DNA of 64,000 nt from Streptomyces sp. NBC_00353 (GCF_036108815.1 NZ_CP107985.1:3782001-3846000); one strand, 5' to 3'; positions 17,569 through 25,619 are shown, counted from the first letter of the stretch. Made by a program: numbers and translations. The notes: a model not told the origin generated them from the letters alone.

Positions 17569-18504
17569 TTGGAAATCGGATTGCTTGGTCCACTTGTGGT
17601 GTCTTACGAGGGGAGATCGGTCCAACCGACAGCCGCCAAGCAGCGCACACTTCTGGCACTGCTGGTGCTGCACGCGGGGCAACTGGTGCTCACCGACTCG
17701 ATCGTGGACGAACTGTGGGGAGACGATCCCTGCCTCAGCGCGGCCACCACAGTCCGGACCTACATATGCCAGATCCGCAAGCTCTTAGGCCATCTCCTGT
17801 CCGATCCGCGGCGCGACCCGCAGGAGATCCTGCAGGCCGTCCCGGGCGGATACAGGCTGAAGATGCCCGACGCCGCGTCGGACGCCGACCGGTACGAAAG
17901 GTCGGTCGCCGCCGGCCGGGAGGCACTCGCCTCGGGTGACTACGCCGTGGCCGGCACCAGATTCGAGACCGCGCTCGGCCTGTGGCGTGGCCCCGCTCTC
18001 ATGGACGTACGGATGGGAACCCGGCTCCAGGCCGCGGCGCAGCGGCTGGAGGACTCCCGGTTGATCGTCCTGGAGCACCGGCTGGACGCGGACCTGCAGC
18101 TGGGCCGCCACCGGGAACTGCTCGGTGAACTCTCCGGCCTGTGCGTGGACCATCCACTGCACGAAGGGCTGCACGCGCAGTACATGCTCGCCCTGTACCG
18201 CTCCGACCGGCGGTCCGAGGCGCTCGCGGTGTTCCAGCGGCTGCGTACGGCGATGGTCGAGGATCTGGGCCTCGAGCCGTCGACCCGGGTGCAGAACCTG
18301 CAGCAGGACATCCTGCGGTCCGGAAACAACGGGCCCGCGCCCGAGCTGACCGCGCTGCTGCGGGCACAGTCCAGGACGATCGTCGAACTCACTCTGCGCA
18401 TCGCGGAGATAGAGGACCGGCTCGGCCTGGACGGCCCCCGGGTACCGGGCAGCCCTTCCCCGCGGAGCGGGCCCCGAGAGAGCAGGCACAGCTATGCGCG
18501 CTGA
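17569..18504 (+). CDS. SARP-family pathway-specific activator with a TTA codon
   Basis: 311 residues: an OmpR-like winged-helix DNA-binding domain (1-95, starting MEIGLLGPLVV, TTVRTYICQIRKLL) followed by the bacterial transcriptional activation (BTAD) domain (about 95-250). The TTG start at 17569 is the only start giving the canonical N-terminus. Codon 73 (17785-17787) is TTA, read by the developmentally controlled bldA tRNA in Streptomyces, and the only in-frame TTA I noticed in the window. The likely target is the heptamer array at 375-414. The last 11 bases overlap the prephenate dehydratase gene, so the two are co-transcribed. The tail after residue 260 is a predicted helix plus a disordered end. 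Confidence 0.95.
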   Translation: MEIGLLGPLVVSYEGRSVQPTAAKQRTLLALLVLHAGQLVLTDSIVDELWGDDPCLSAATTVRTYICQIRKLLGHLLSDPRRDPQEILQAVPGGYRLKMPDAASDADRYERSVAAGREALASGDYAVAGTRFETALGLWRGPALMDVRMGTRLQAAAQRLEDSRLIVLEHRLDADLQLGRHRELLGELSGLCVDHPLHEGLHAQYMLALYRSDRRSEALAVFQRLRTAMVEDLGLEPSTRVQNLQQDILRSGNNGPAPELTALLRAQSRTIVELTLRIAEIEDRLGLDGPRVPGSPSPRSGPRESRHSYAR

Positions 18505-19456
18505 ACCGAGATATGCCTATCTGGGGCCGGAGGGAACCTTCACCGAGGCGGCGCTGCGCCTGCTGCCCGAGGCCGCCGGAGCGGTGTGCGAGCCGTTTCC
18601 GACCGTGAGCTCGACCCTGGACGCGGTGCGGTCGGGTGGCTGCCTCGCGGCCGTGGTGCCGTTGGAGAACTCGGTCCGCGGTGTGGTGCCCGCGACGCTG
18701 GAGGATCTGATATCCGGTGGTGCCACTCTGCAGTTCGACGCAGAGATCGAACTGCCGGTGACCTTCGCGCTGATGGCACGTCCGGGGGCGGCGGTCCAGG
18801 ACATCCGGCGGGTCCTCAGCCATCCGCATGCCCATGGGCAGTGCCACCGCTGGCTCACCCAGCGGCTGCCCGGGGTGGAGGTCTGCCTCTCCACATCCAC
18901 CGCCGCGGCAGCCCGGGAGATCGCGGAATCCTCGTCGCCGCACGCGCGGTACGACGCAGCGATCGCAGCGCCCATCGCGGCCGCACGCTACGGGCTGTCG
19001 GTGCTCGCCTCGGGCATCGGGGAGCGTCGGGACGCCGTCACCCGGTTCGTCTCCGTGCGGGGCACCGGCCCGTCCCCGGCCCGGACGGGCCGGGACCGTA
19101 CCTCTCTCGTGGTGACCGCCGACGGCGCGCACTCGGGAGCGCTGGTGGACATTCTGACCGAGTTCTCCGCCCGCGGGGTGGGCCTGACCTGGATCCAGTC
19201 CTGGCCGACCGGCACGGCCCTCGGCAGCTACCACTTCTTCCTCGACATCGAGGGGCACATCGAGGACGGCGCCGTGGGCGACGCGATGATCGCCCTGCGG
19301 CGCAGGGCCGTGGAGGTGTCCTTCCTGGGCAGCTACCCGCACGTGGGCGGTAAGCCGGCGCGGCTGGACAGCAGCGGTGGGGGTGCCACTGGCGGCAGTC
19401 CCGAGGCCTGGCTGAGCGCCCTGCGCGCGGGCGAGGTACTCGTGGGCGGGCGGTGA
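18494..19456 (+). CDS. pheA: Prephenate dehydratase with a divergent ACT domain
   Basis: 320 residues. It decarboxylates and dehydrates prephenate to phenylpyruvate. YLGPEGTFTEAAL at the start, PLENSVRGVV and T183-R184-F185 (the catalytic TRF motif) are intact, so activity is expected. The C-terminal ACT domain keeps GALVDI (GAL motif) but the Phe-binding ESRP motif is replaced by Q235-S236-W237-P238, which suggests weak or no feedback inhibition by phenylalanine. It overlaps the SARP gene, so it is a cluster gene and not the housekeeping copy. Most likely it raises phenylpyruvate supply for the E1/E2 complex at 10327-13740, or for phenylalanine used by the pathway. Confidence 0.9.
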   Translation: MRAEPRYAYLGPEGTFTEAALRLLPEAAGAVCEPFPTVSSTLDAVRSGGCLAAVVPLENSVRGVVPATLEDLISGGATLQFDAEIELPVTFALMARPGAAVQDIRRVLSHPHAHGQCHRWLTQRLPGVEVCLSTSTAAAAREIAESSSPHARYDAAIAAPIAAARYGLSVLASGIGERRDAVTRFVSVRGTGPSPARTGRDRTSLVVTADGAHSGALVDILTEFSARGVGLTWIQSWPTGTALGSYHFFLDIEGHIEDGAVGDAMIALRRRAVEVSFLGSYPHVGGKPARLDSSGGGATGGSPEAWLSALRAGEVLVGGR

Positions 19457-19996
19457 ACGCGGGCGGCTGGGCCGGCCCGGGCACCCGTGCAACGACCTCG
19501 GCCGCCGGGGGCGACCCACCGTCATGTGCGGCCACGCCCCGGCTGTCGTACCTGGTCTCCGCGAAGACGTGTCCGCCGCCCGGTGCGGGGCGCTGCGTCC
19601 GACGGGGGCGGAGCATCGCGTCGTACGACGCGCAGGTGGTTCCGGTCGGCGTCCTCGACCGAGTCGACGCGGCCCTGCGCGTCATAGTGGCTGGTGGAGA
19701 CCGTCTGGGCAGACCGGGCTGCCGCTGCTGGGAGGACAGCCGCTGGGAGGAGATCTCGTCACCGAGGACAGGGGCAGAACGGCAGGCTTCCCTCAGGCCG
19801 ACGCATGACAGGGACCCGCTGGGGCCCGCTTGCGCTGCGCCGTGCCGGGCACCACGGCATATTGGGTAGGTGGGGCCCCCAGGAACTCCACGTTCCCTGC
19901 GGTAGCGGATGACGCCGGTGGGGTGCGACGGGCGCGGTGGACCGGGCGTGGCCGGGAGTGCGTCGAGGTGTTGTCCGTAAGGAGGCACTGGCACGG
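19457..19996. other. 540-base gap between cluster and SpoIIE regulator
   Basis: No intact gene is supported. The first part holds an RHS-like remnant on the minus strand (see 19512-19692). The rest is GC-rich with no clear codon bias. AAGGAG at 19977-19982 is the probable ribosome site of the next gene. Confidence 0.6.
19512..19692 (-). pseudogene. RHS/YD-repeat fragment with a frameshift
   Basis: Reading the minus strand from 19692, one frame gives SHYDAQGRVDSVEDAD and then must shift to give SYDAMLRPRR, HVFAETRYDSRG. 'YDAxGRVxxVxDADGN', 'YDALxR' and 'RYDSRGR' are the recurring elements of RHS/YD-repeat toxin shells. The change of frame and the lack of continuation on either side show a decayed piece about 60 codons long. 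Assignment is from motif resemblance only. Confidence 0.45.
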
Positions 19997-22396
19997 ATGA
20001 GCACACGTGAGGACCCCGCCGGTTGCCAGGACGGGTCGGTTGCGGCGCAGGGCGCACGGCTGGTGGTGGATGACCACGGGGTCGTGGTCGAGTGGAGCTC
20101 GCAGGCCCAGGCCTTGCTCGGCTATTCGGCCGAGGAGGTGCTGGGGCGCCGGGTGGCGGTCCTGCTGACCGGGCTCGGTGAGCAGACGGATCCGGGGGCT
20201 TCCGAGGTGAGGAAGTCTGCCCGTGAGCCGGCCGTCCGCCATCGGTCCGGGCAGGCACTCGCGGTCGGCATCCAGGTGTGGCCCATAGTGGGTGAGGGCG
20301 ATGCCGTGTGGTGGTCCGTGCTTCTGACCCCGGCGGGGGGTTCCGGTCGGCTGAGTATCGACAGCGCGGTATTGCGCGCGGTACTGACCCAGTCCCCGCT
20401 CGGCCTGCAGGTCCTTGATCCCGATCTGCGGCTCATGCGGTTCAACACCGCCGCGCCGGGTGTGCGCGGTCTGCTGGGCGAAGAGGTCATCGGCCGGCCG
20501 ATTCGCGAAGTGGCACCGGGTGTGGTCGACGATGCGTTGGAGCGGATGCTGAGGGACGTCCTGGACACGGGTCGACCCGTGATCGACGTCGAGCATGCCG
20601 GGCGGCCACCCTCCGACCCCGATCACGAGCACATCTATTCCGTCTCGCTCTACCGTCTCCAGGACCGCGCCGGGGGCGTCCTCGGCCTGCTGACGGCATC
20701 GACCGACATCTCCGAGCGGCATCGGGCTCGCGCGGGCCTGGACCTGCTCCTCGACGCCAGCACCCGCATCGGCACCACCTTGGACGTGGGGACGACGTGC
20801 GAGGAACTGGTCGGGGTCGCGGTGCCGAGCCTGGCCGACATCGCCGTCGTGGACATCGTCGACGAAGTACTGCAGGGGATGGCTCCGCAACCCGGTCCGG
20901 TGAGCTCCCACGCCGTGCTGCGACGTGCGGCCTTCAAGTCCACCGAAGGGGAAATCGCATCGGTCGCCTACCGCGTCGGAGAGGTCAACCTCTCGTATCC
21001 CCGGTCCTTCCGGGACTGCCTGGCCGATCTGCAGCCCCGCCTCGTGCAGCACCTGGAGATCGACAGTGAGTGGTCCATACACGACGCCCGGCGCGCCGAG
21101 CTGATCCGCCGGACCGGGGCCCATTCGCTCATGGTCGTACCACTCACCGCCCGCGGGGTCGTCCTCGGCCTGGCCAGCTTCTACCGGACCACGACACCGG
21201 ACCCGTTCGAGGAGGACATCCTCGCCCTCACGGCGGATCTCGGCGCCCGGGCCGCCCTGTGCATCGACAACGCGCGCCGGTACACCCGTGAACGCACCGC
21301 CGCCCTCATCCTGCGCTCCAACCTGCTGCCGGAGGCCCTGCCTGCCCAGAACGCCGTCGAAGTCGCCCTGCACCACGTGTCCGCCGCCGCAGGAGACTGG
21401 TACGACGTGATCCCGCTGTCCGGGGCGCGCGTGGCCCTCGTCGTCGGACACGTGCCAGGACACGGCATGCACGCCGCCGCCGCCATGGGCCAACTGCGCA
21501 CCGCCATCAACACCCTGGCCGCCCAGGACCTGGCCCCCGACGAACTGCTCGCGGACCTCGACGACCTGGTGACGGGCGCCGCCGGCCACGGCGCGCCCGC
21601 GACCCGCACCCACCCGGCTCGCGAACAGGCGATCGGCGCAACCTGTGTGTACGCGGTCTACGACCCGATATCCCGGCGCTGCACGCTGGCACGCGCCGGC
21701 CATCCCGCCCCCGTCATCGCTTCCCCCGACGGCGTGGTGGGCATACCCGACGTTCCTGCCGGACCGGCACTGGGAAACGGCCGCCCGCCCTACGAAACGA
21801 GCGAGCTGGAAATCCCCGAGGGCAGCACCCTCGCCCTGTTCACCAACAGCCTCATCACATCCCACGACAGCGATCCGCAACAGGGTCTGACCCGACTGCG
21901 CCGCATCCTGGGCAACCCGCTCCCCGCACTCCAGGACACCTGCGACGCCATCATCCGTGCACAACACCCCATCACGCACGACAACGACGTCGTCCTGCTC
22001 CTGGCCCGCACCCGCGCCCTCGCCGCCGACCAGGTCGCGTCCTGGACCCTCCCCAACGACCCCTCCGTCGTCACCAACGCCCGCAGCCTCACCAGCCGGC
22101 AACTGGCCACCTGGGGGCTGCAGGAACTCGACTTCACCACCCAACTGTTGGTGAGCGAACTGGTCACCAACGCCATCCGCTACGCCACCGGACCCGTCCA
22201 GCAACGCCTGATCCGGGACCGGACCCTCATCTGCGAAGTCACCGACGACAGCAGCACAGCCCCCCACCTGCGCCAGGCGGATCTCGCCGACGAAGGTGGC
22301 CGCGGCCTGTACCTCGTCGCGCAACTGGCCGGCCGCTGGGGTACCCGCTTCACCGCCCGAGGAAAGACCATCTGGGCAGAACAGGCCCTGCCCTGA
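19997..22396 (+). CDS. PAS-PAS-GAF-SpoIIE-HATPase multidomain regulator
   Basis: 799 residues, no membrane segment. Order: PAS (about 20-85), second PAS (about 120-240), GAF (about 250-420), SpoIIE/PP2C-type domain (about 430-640) and a C-terminal HATPase_c anti-sigma-kinase-like domain (about 660-799; LLVSELVTNAIRYA and GGRGLYLV). Proteins of this build set the phosphorylation state of anti-sigma antagonists in Streptomyces. The PP2C core looks altered: GDVxGHG reads GHVPGHG, TDGLVE reads TNSLIT and the final DD(I/V) reads ND-V, so three usual acidic positions are replaced. GDWYD is kept. It may therefore be a sensor or scaffold and not an active phosphatase. ATG 19997 has AAGGAG 14 bases upstream. 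Confidence 0.88.
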   Translation: MSTREDPAGCQDGSVAAQGARLVVDDHGVVVEWSSQAQALLGYSAEEVLGRRVAVLLTGLGEQTDPGASEVRKSAREPAVRHRSGQALAVGIQVWPIVGEGDAVWWSVLLTPAGGSGRLSIDSAVLRAVLTQSPLGLQVLDPDLRLMRFNTAAPGVRGLLGEEVIGRPIREVAPGVVDDALERMLRDVLDTGRPVIDVEHAGRPPSDPDHEHIYSVSLYRLQDRAGGVLGLLTASTDISERHRARAGLDLLLDASTRIGTTLDVGTTCEELVGVAVPSLADIAVVDIVDEVLQGMAPQPGPVSSHAVLRRAAFKSTEGEIASVAYRVGEVNLSYPRSFRDCLADLQPRLVQHLEIDSEWSIHDARRAELIRRTGAHSLMVVPLTARGVVLGLASFYRTTTPDPFEEDILALTADLGARAALCIDNARRYTRERTAALILRSNLLPEALPAQNAVEVALHHVSAAAGDWYDVIPLSGARVALVVGHVPGHGMHAAAAMGQLRTAINTLAAQDLAPDELLADLDDLVTGAAGHGAPATRTHPAREQAIGATCVYAVYDPISRRCTLARAGHPAPVIASPDGVVGIPDVPAGPALGNGRPPYETSELEIPEGSTLALFTNSLITSHDSDPQQGLTRLRRILGNPLPALQDTCDAIIRAQHPITHDNDVVLLLARTRALAADQVASWTLPNDPSVVTNARSLTSRQLATWGLQELDFTTQLLVSELVTNAIRYATGPVQQRLIRDRTLICEVTDDSSTAPHLRQADLADEGGRGLYLVAQLAGRWGTRFTARGKTIWAEQALP

Positions 22397-22760
22397 ACCA
22401 TCGGCCCTGACGCCGGCAGAGCCCCGGTCGGCCGGTACACCGCGGCTCTCGACCGGGTCGGCCAGGCGCTCACCGGGCGATGACCTCGGCTTCCCGCCGT
22501 TCGGCCGGCACCTCGTTCCGCCGCCCGGTCAGCATCTCGGTCAGGATCCGCCGCGCGCCCCGCATCAGCCGCGTGCCCGAGCATGCGGACGTACCCGGCC
22601 CTGCGGATCGCCCACTGCCCACGGCATCTGCGCCCGGCGCACGCCCTCTGACCGGGTGACAGTGCACATCATCTCTCCACGCCCGTCGTTGATCTTGCGA
22701 GTAAATCCACTTCGGGGACCGTCCCGTCGTTCCCCGGCCGACTCGATGGAGAACCATCAA
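22397..22760. other. 364-base gap upstream of the repeat protein
   Basis: A possible hairpin (arms AGAGCC at 22418-22423 and GGCTCT at 22444-22449) may end the regulator transcript. On the minus strand about 38 codons ending at 22470 have coding-like third-position bias (RGARRILTEML) but no recognisable family or start. GGAG at 22748-22751 is the ribosome site of the next gene. Confidence 0.4.
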
Positions 22761-23642
22761 ATGAACTCCAGAATGCTCACCGTCGCCGCTGCACTGACCG
22801 TCGCAGGTCTCATCGGGGCCGGATCCGCCACGGCGGCGCCCGGAACGGTCTCGGGCGCCGGCGGCAACCGCATCGGAACGGTGCGTGCCAACGGCGACGC
22901 CCACGCCAAGGAGGGCGGCCTCAGCGCCAGCTGGAACCTGGAGAGCAGCAGCATCAAGCAGATCGCCCTCTCCGGCGACCGCATCGGCGTCCTCAAGGCC
23001 AACGGCGACGCGTACGTGAAGGACGGCGGCCTCGGCGCCACTTGGGTGAAGGAAGCCTCGAACGTCAAGCAGATCGCGCTCTCCGGCAACCGCATCGGCG
23101 TCCTCAAGGACAACGGCGACGCGTACGTGAAGGACGGCAGCCTCACCGCCGCCTGGGTCCACGAGGCCGCCAAGGTCAAGGAGCTGGAGCTGGCCGGCGA
23201 CCGCATCGGCATCGTCCAGGGCAACGGCGACGCCTTCGTGAAGGACGGCGGCCTCAGCGCCGACTGGGTCTACGAGGGAGGCGACATCGTCGACATCGAC
23301 CTGGCGGGCAACCGGATCGGGGTGTTCACGGGCGACGGCAGGGCGTACGTGAAGGACGGCAGCCTCAAGGCCACGTATGCGAAGGAAGGCAGCGACGTCA
23401 TTCAGCTCGAACTCTCCGGCGACCGCATCGGCATCCTCAAGGACAACGGCAAGACGTACGTGAAGGACGGCGGCCTCAGCGCCGCCTGGGCCCACGAGGC
23501 GGACAACGTCATTCAGATCGCCCTCTCCGGCAACCGCATCGGCATCCTGAAGGGCAACGGCAAGACGTACGTGAAGGACGGCAGCCTGACCGCCGCCTGG
23601 GTCCACCAGGCGGACAACGTCACCGAGCTCGCCCTGTCCTGA
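22761..23642 (+). CDS. Secreted protein of seven 37-residue tandem repeats (predicted beta-propeller)
   Basis: 293 residues. A signal peptide (residues 1 to about 26, MLTVAAALTVAGLIGAGSAT then an AxA-type site) and an 8-residue linker are followed by exactly seven 37-residue repeats filling residues 35-293 with nothing left over. The consensus is GxRIGxLKxNGDAYVKDGxL, then xAxWVxEAxxVxxIALS; position 2 alternates strictly N, D, N, D, N, D, N. Each repeat suggests four short strands, and seven copies suggest a closed seven-bladed propeller. The function is unknown; secreted propellers of this size are often lectin-like or bind the cell surface. ATG 22761 has GGAG 9 bases upstream; ATG 22746 is an alternative. 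Confidence 0.88.
   Translation: MNSRMLTVAAALTVAGLIGAGSATAAPGTVSGAGGNRIGTVRANGDAHAKEGGLSASWNLESSSIKQIALSGDRIGVLKANGDAYVKDGGLGATWVKEASNVKQIALSGNRIGVLKDNGDAYVKDGSLTAAWVHEAAKVKELELAGDRIGIVQGNGDAFVKDGGLSADWVYEGGDIVDIDLAGNRIGVFTGDGRAYVKDGSLKATYAKEGSDVIQLELSGDRIGILKDNGKTYVKDGGLSAAWAHEADNVIQIALSGNRIGILKGNGKTYVKDGSLTAAWVHQADNVTELALS
22863..23639 (+). repeat. Seven 111-bp in-frame tandem repeats
   Basis: Units start at 22863, 22974, 23085, 23196, 23307, 23418 and 23529, each exactly 111 bases, running to the stop codon. They encode the 37-residue repeats. Some units are near-identical at DNA level (notably around CGCATCGGC..CTCAAG), others have diverged, consistent with an older expansion with partial homogenisation. 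Confidence 0.9.
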
Positions 23643-23648
23643 TCCATC

Positions 23649-23684
23649 GCCCTCGTCCGGGCACGGTGTTGTCCGGACGAGGGC
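23649..23684 (+). terminator. Strong terminator of the repeat-protein gene
   Basis: A perfect 12-base stem (GCCCTCGTCCGG with CCGGACGAGGGC) and a 12-base loop start 6 bases after the stop codon. Confidence 0.9.
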
Positions 23685-24063
23685 ACTCCGCCTGCCGGTC
23701 CGGCGGACGGCTCCCGGGCGATCCGGCCAGACCCGATGTTCCGGCCGGCGAGTCGCTCGATTCAACGGTTCACCAACTGCTCATAAGTGAGCAGGCGTTC
23801 ATGGCGATCAAGCAGTTTCGGTCACGAACTGCTTCCCTCCACCGCTCTCTCAGGGTTCACTGGATGTGACGAGTGGTGACGCGATCGCTGTCCGTATGCG
23901 GTCCGCCGCCGTGGCGTACCGGCCCGGCTCCGATGCCCCGGCCCCGGCGGAGGAAAGAGGACAGCGATGAGCTCTCCCGGAAACGATCGCCCGCGCGCCT
24001 GCACTGATTCGTGAAAGCGACTCATTCCCATTCCCTGTTCGCAACGTTCAGACGAGGGGCACC
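23685..24063. other. Intergenic region upstream of the terpene synthase
   Basis: About 380 bases with a relatively AT-rich part around 23760-23870. No gene is supported on either strand. The ribosome site GAGGGGC lies just before 24064. I see no convincing -10/-35 pair. Confidence 0.4.
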
Positions 24064-25074
24064 ATGAGCAAAATCACGCTTCCAGAATTTCATATGCCGT
24101 TCGAGAGCACGGGCTGCAATCCAGGCATTCAGGCAACCAAACAAGCCGCCTGGGATTGGGCGGCCGACAACGATCTCGTCCTGTCTCCGGTGGCTCGGAA
24201 GAAAATGATCCGGACGCGTCCGGAGCTCTGGATATCCCTGATATTCCCGGCGGCGTCGCAGGAACACCTCGATCTGTTCTGCCAGTGGCTCTTCTGGGCG
24301 TTCCTGGTGGACGACGAGTTCGACGACGGCCCGGCAGGCCGCGACCCGCACATGTGCGAGGAGGCCATCGCCCGACTGGTGGACGTGCTCGACGGAACCA
24401 GCGCGCCGAACGGCCCCATGGAGCACGCTCTCGACGGTCTGATGGCGCGGACCTGTGAGGGACGGTCGCTGCGCTGGGTCCGGCAGTTCCGCCGGGACAC
24501 GGTCGGCTGGCTGTGGACGTACTACGCGGAGGCCGTCGACCGGGCCGCGGGCCATGTGCCGAGCACCGCCGACTTCGTGAAGCACCGCCGTGACTCGGTG
24601 GCCATGCAGCCGTTCCTCGACCTGCACGAGATCACTGCCGGAACAGATCTCCCGGAATCCGCCCGCTCCCTCCCCGCATATATCGCACTGCGCAATGCAG
24701 TGGCCGATCACTCGGGACTCTGCAACGACATCTGCTCATTCGAGAAAGAAGCCGTGCTCGGATACGAGCACAATACGGTCCGGCTCATTCAGCGGGACCG
24801 CGGCGGCACGCTCCAGGAGGCTGTCGACGAGGCCGGAATATGGCTGGCGAGGATCGCCGACCGGGTGCAGCGAGCGGAAAAGGAACTCGTCGAGGAGATA
24901 GAGGCCGCACGCATCGACGGTCCGGCACGCGCTGCCCTTGAGCGCTGCGTCCAGGACTACCGAGGGCTCGTCCGCGGAGACTTCGACTACCACGCGCGGG
25001 CGGAGCGGTACACCCGCCCCGACCTGATGGAAGTCGACGAACAGCACTCCCTGTCCCGGAACTTCGCTGCCTGA
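24064..25074 (+). CDS. Class I terpene synthase (probable sesquiterpene cyclase)
   Basis: 336 residues, alpha-fold only. The aspartate-rich motif D83-D84-E85-F86-D87, the NSE triad N221-D222-x-x-S225-x-x-x-E229 and the C-terminal R315-Y316 pair are all in place, so it should ionise an isoprenyl diphosphate in a Mg-dependent way. Size and motif spacing match bacterial sesquiterpene synthases using farnesyl diphosphate; monoterpene or diterpene substrates cannot be excluded. No P450, prenyltransferase or other tailoring gene adjoins it, so it stands alone between strong terminators and probably makes a volatile hydrocarbon or alcohol. Confidence 0.93.
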   Translation: MSKITLPEFHMPFESTGCNPGIQATKQAAWDWAADNDLVLSPVARKKMIRTRPELWISLIFPAASQEHLDLFCQWLFWAFLVDDEFDDGPAGRDPHMCEEAIARLVDVLDGTSAPNGPMEHALDGLMARTCEGRSLRWVRQFRRDTVGWLWTYYAEAVDRAAGHVPSTADFVKHRRDSVAMQPFLDLHEITAGTDLPESARSLPAYIALRNAVADHSGLCNDICSFEKEAVLGYEHNTVRLIQRDRGGTLQEAVDEAGIWLARIADRVQRAEKELVEEIEAARIDGPARAALERCVQDYRGLVRGDFDYHARAERYTRPDLMEVDEQHSLSRNFAA

Positions 25075-25194
25075 CCGGCCGGGAGCGGGGCGCCGGGCCA
25101 GGCCTGAAACCGGACCGGCCTGATTCGGCCAGATCCGGCCTGATCCGAAAGAAGGCCCTCGCCAAGAAGGCCCTCGCCGAGGCAGTCGTCCAGG

Positions 25195-25251
25195 GGCGCC
25201 GGTTCCGTCACCGGCGCCCGCCGGCGGCCCCCGGCCGACCACGGCCGGGGG
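25195..25251. terminator. Two strong hairpins between convergent genes
   Basis: The first is GGCGCCGG/CCGGCGCC (8-base arms, 25195-25218). The second has 10-base arms CCCCCGGCCG/CGGCCGGGGG around ACCA (25228-25251). They terminate the terpene synthase (plus) and the EF-hand gene (minus). A 15-base direct repeat AAGAAGGCCCTCGCC lies just before them (about 25149-25178). Confidence 0.85.
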
Positions 25252-25263
25252 TCCTCCCGGCGA

Positions 25264-25479
25264 TCAGCCCTTGTTCTGGGCAGCCCAGAACTCGTCGAAG
25301 GTGAGCAGACCGTCACCGTTCGCGTCGTGGGAGTTGATGACGGCCTGGGCCACCGGCTCGGTGACGTAGGGGTCACCCAGCTGAGCCATCACGCTCTTGT
25401 ACTCGGCAGCCGAAATCAGCCCGTCGCCGTTGAGGTCGTACCGCTCGAATGCCTTGCGCGCCGACTCGATGTCCGCCAC
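25264..25479 (-). CDS. Small two-EF-hand calcium-binding protein (calmodulin-like, CabC-type)
   Basis: 71 residues with two canonical 12-residue EF loops: DLNGDGLISAAE and DANGDGLLTFDE, each with the 1-3-5-7-9-12 ligand pattern and flanking helices. Streptomyces encode several such 70-residue proteins; CabC of S. coelicolor is implicated in spore germination and aerial growth, but I cannot say this is the orthologue. It is cytoplasmic and probably a Ca2+ buffer or sensor. It converges on the terpene synthase gene. Confidence 0.9.
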   Translation of the reverse strand: MADIESARKAFERYDLNGDGLISAAEYKSVMAQLGDPYVTEPVAQAVINSHDANGDGLLTFDEFWAAQNKG

Positions 25480-25619
25480 TGTTCCGCCCCTTCATCATGC
25501 CTAACTGACGGGGGCCAGATTAACGGGCGCGACCGGCGCCGATCGCGGCGGCCGGTCGTCCATCATGGGTGGGGTGTCCGCGGACGGCGGGCGGGGCCCG
25601 GTACCGGGGAGTGGGACGC

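Noticed and set aside
22470..22587. Minus-strand stretch with coding-like codon bias ending in TGA
   Set aside because: About 38 codons only, no start, no recognisable family; could be a gene end left by deletion but cannot be supported.
22863..23639. Possible mobile or CRISPR repeat because of seven regular 111-bp units
   Set aside because: All units are in frame, encode one protein and diverge mainly at synonymous sites; there is no spacer structure.
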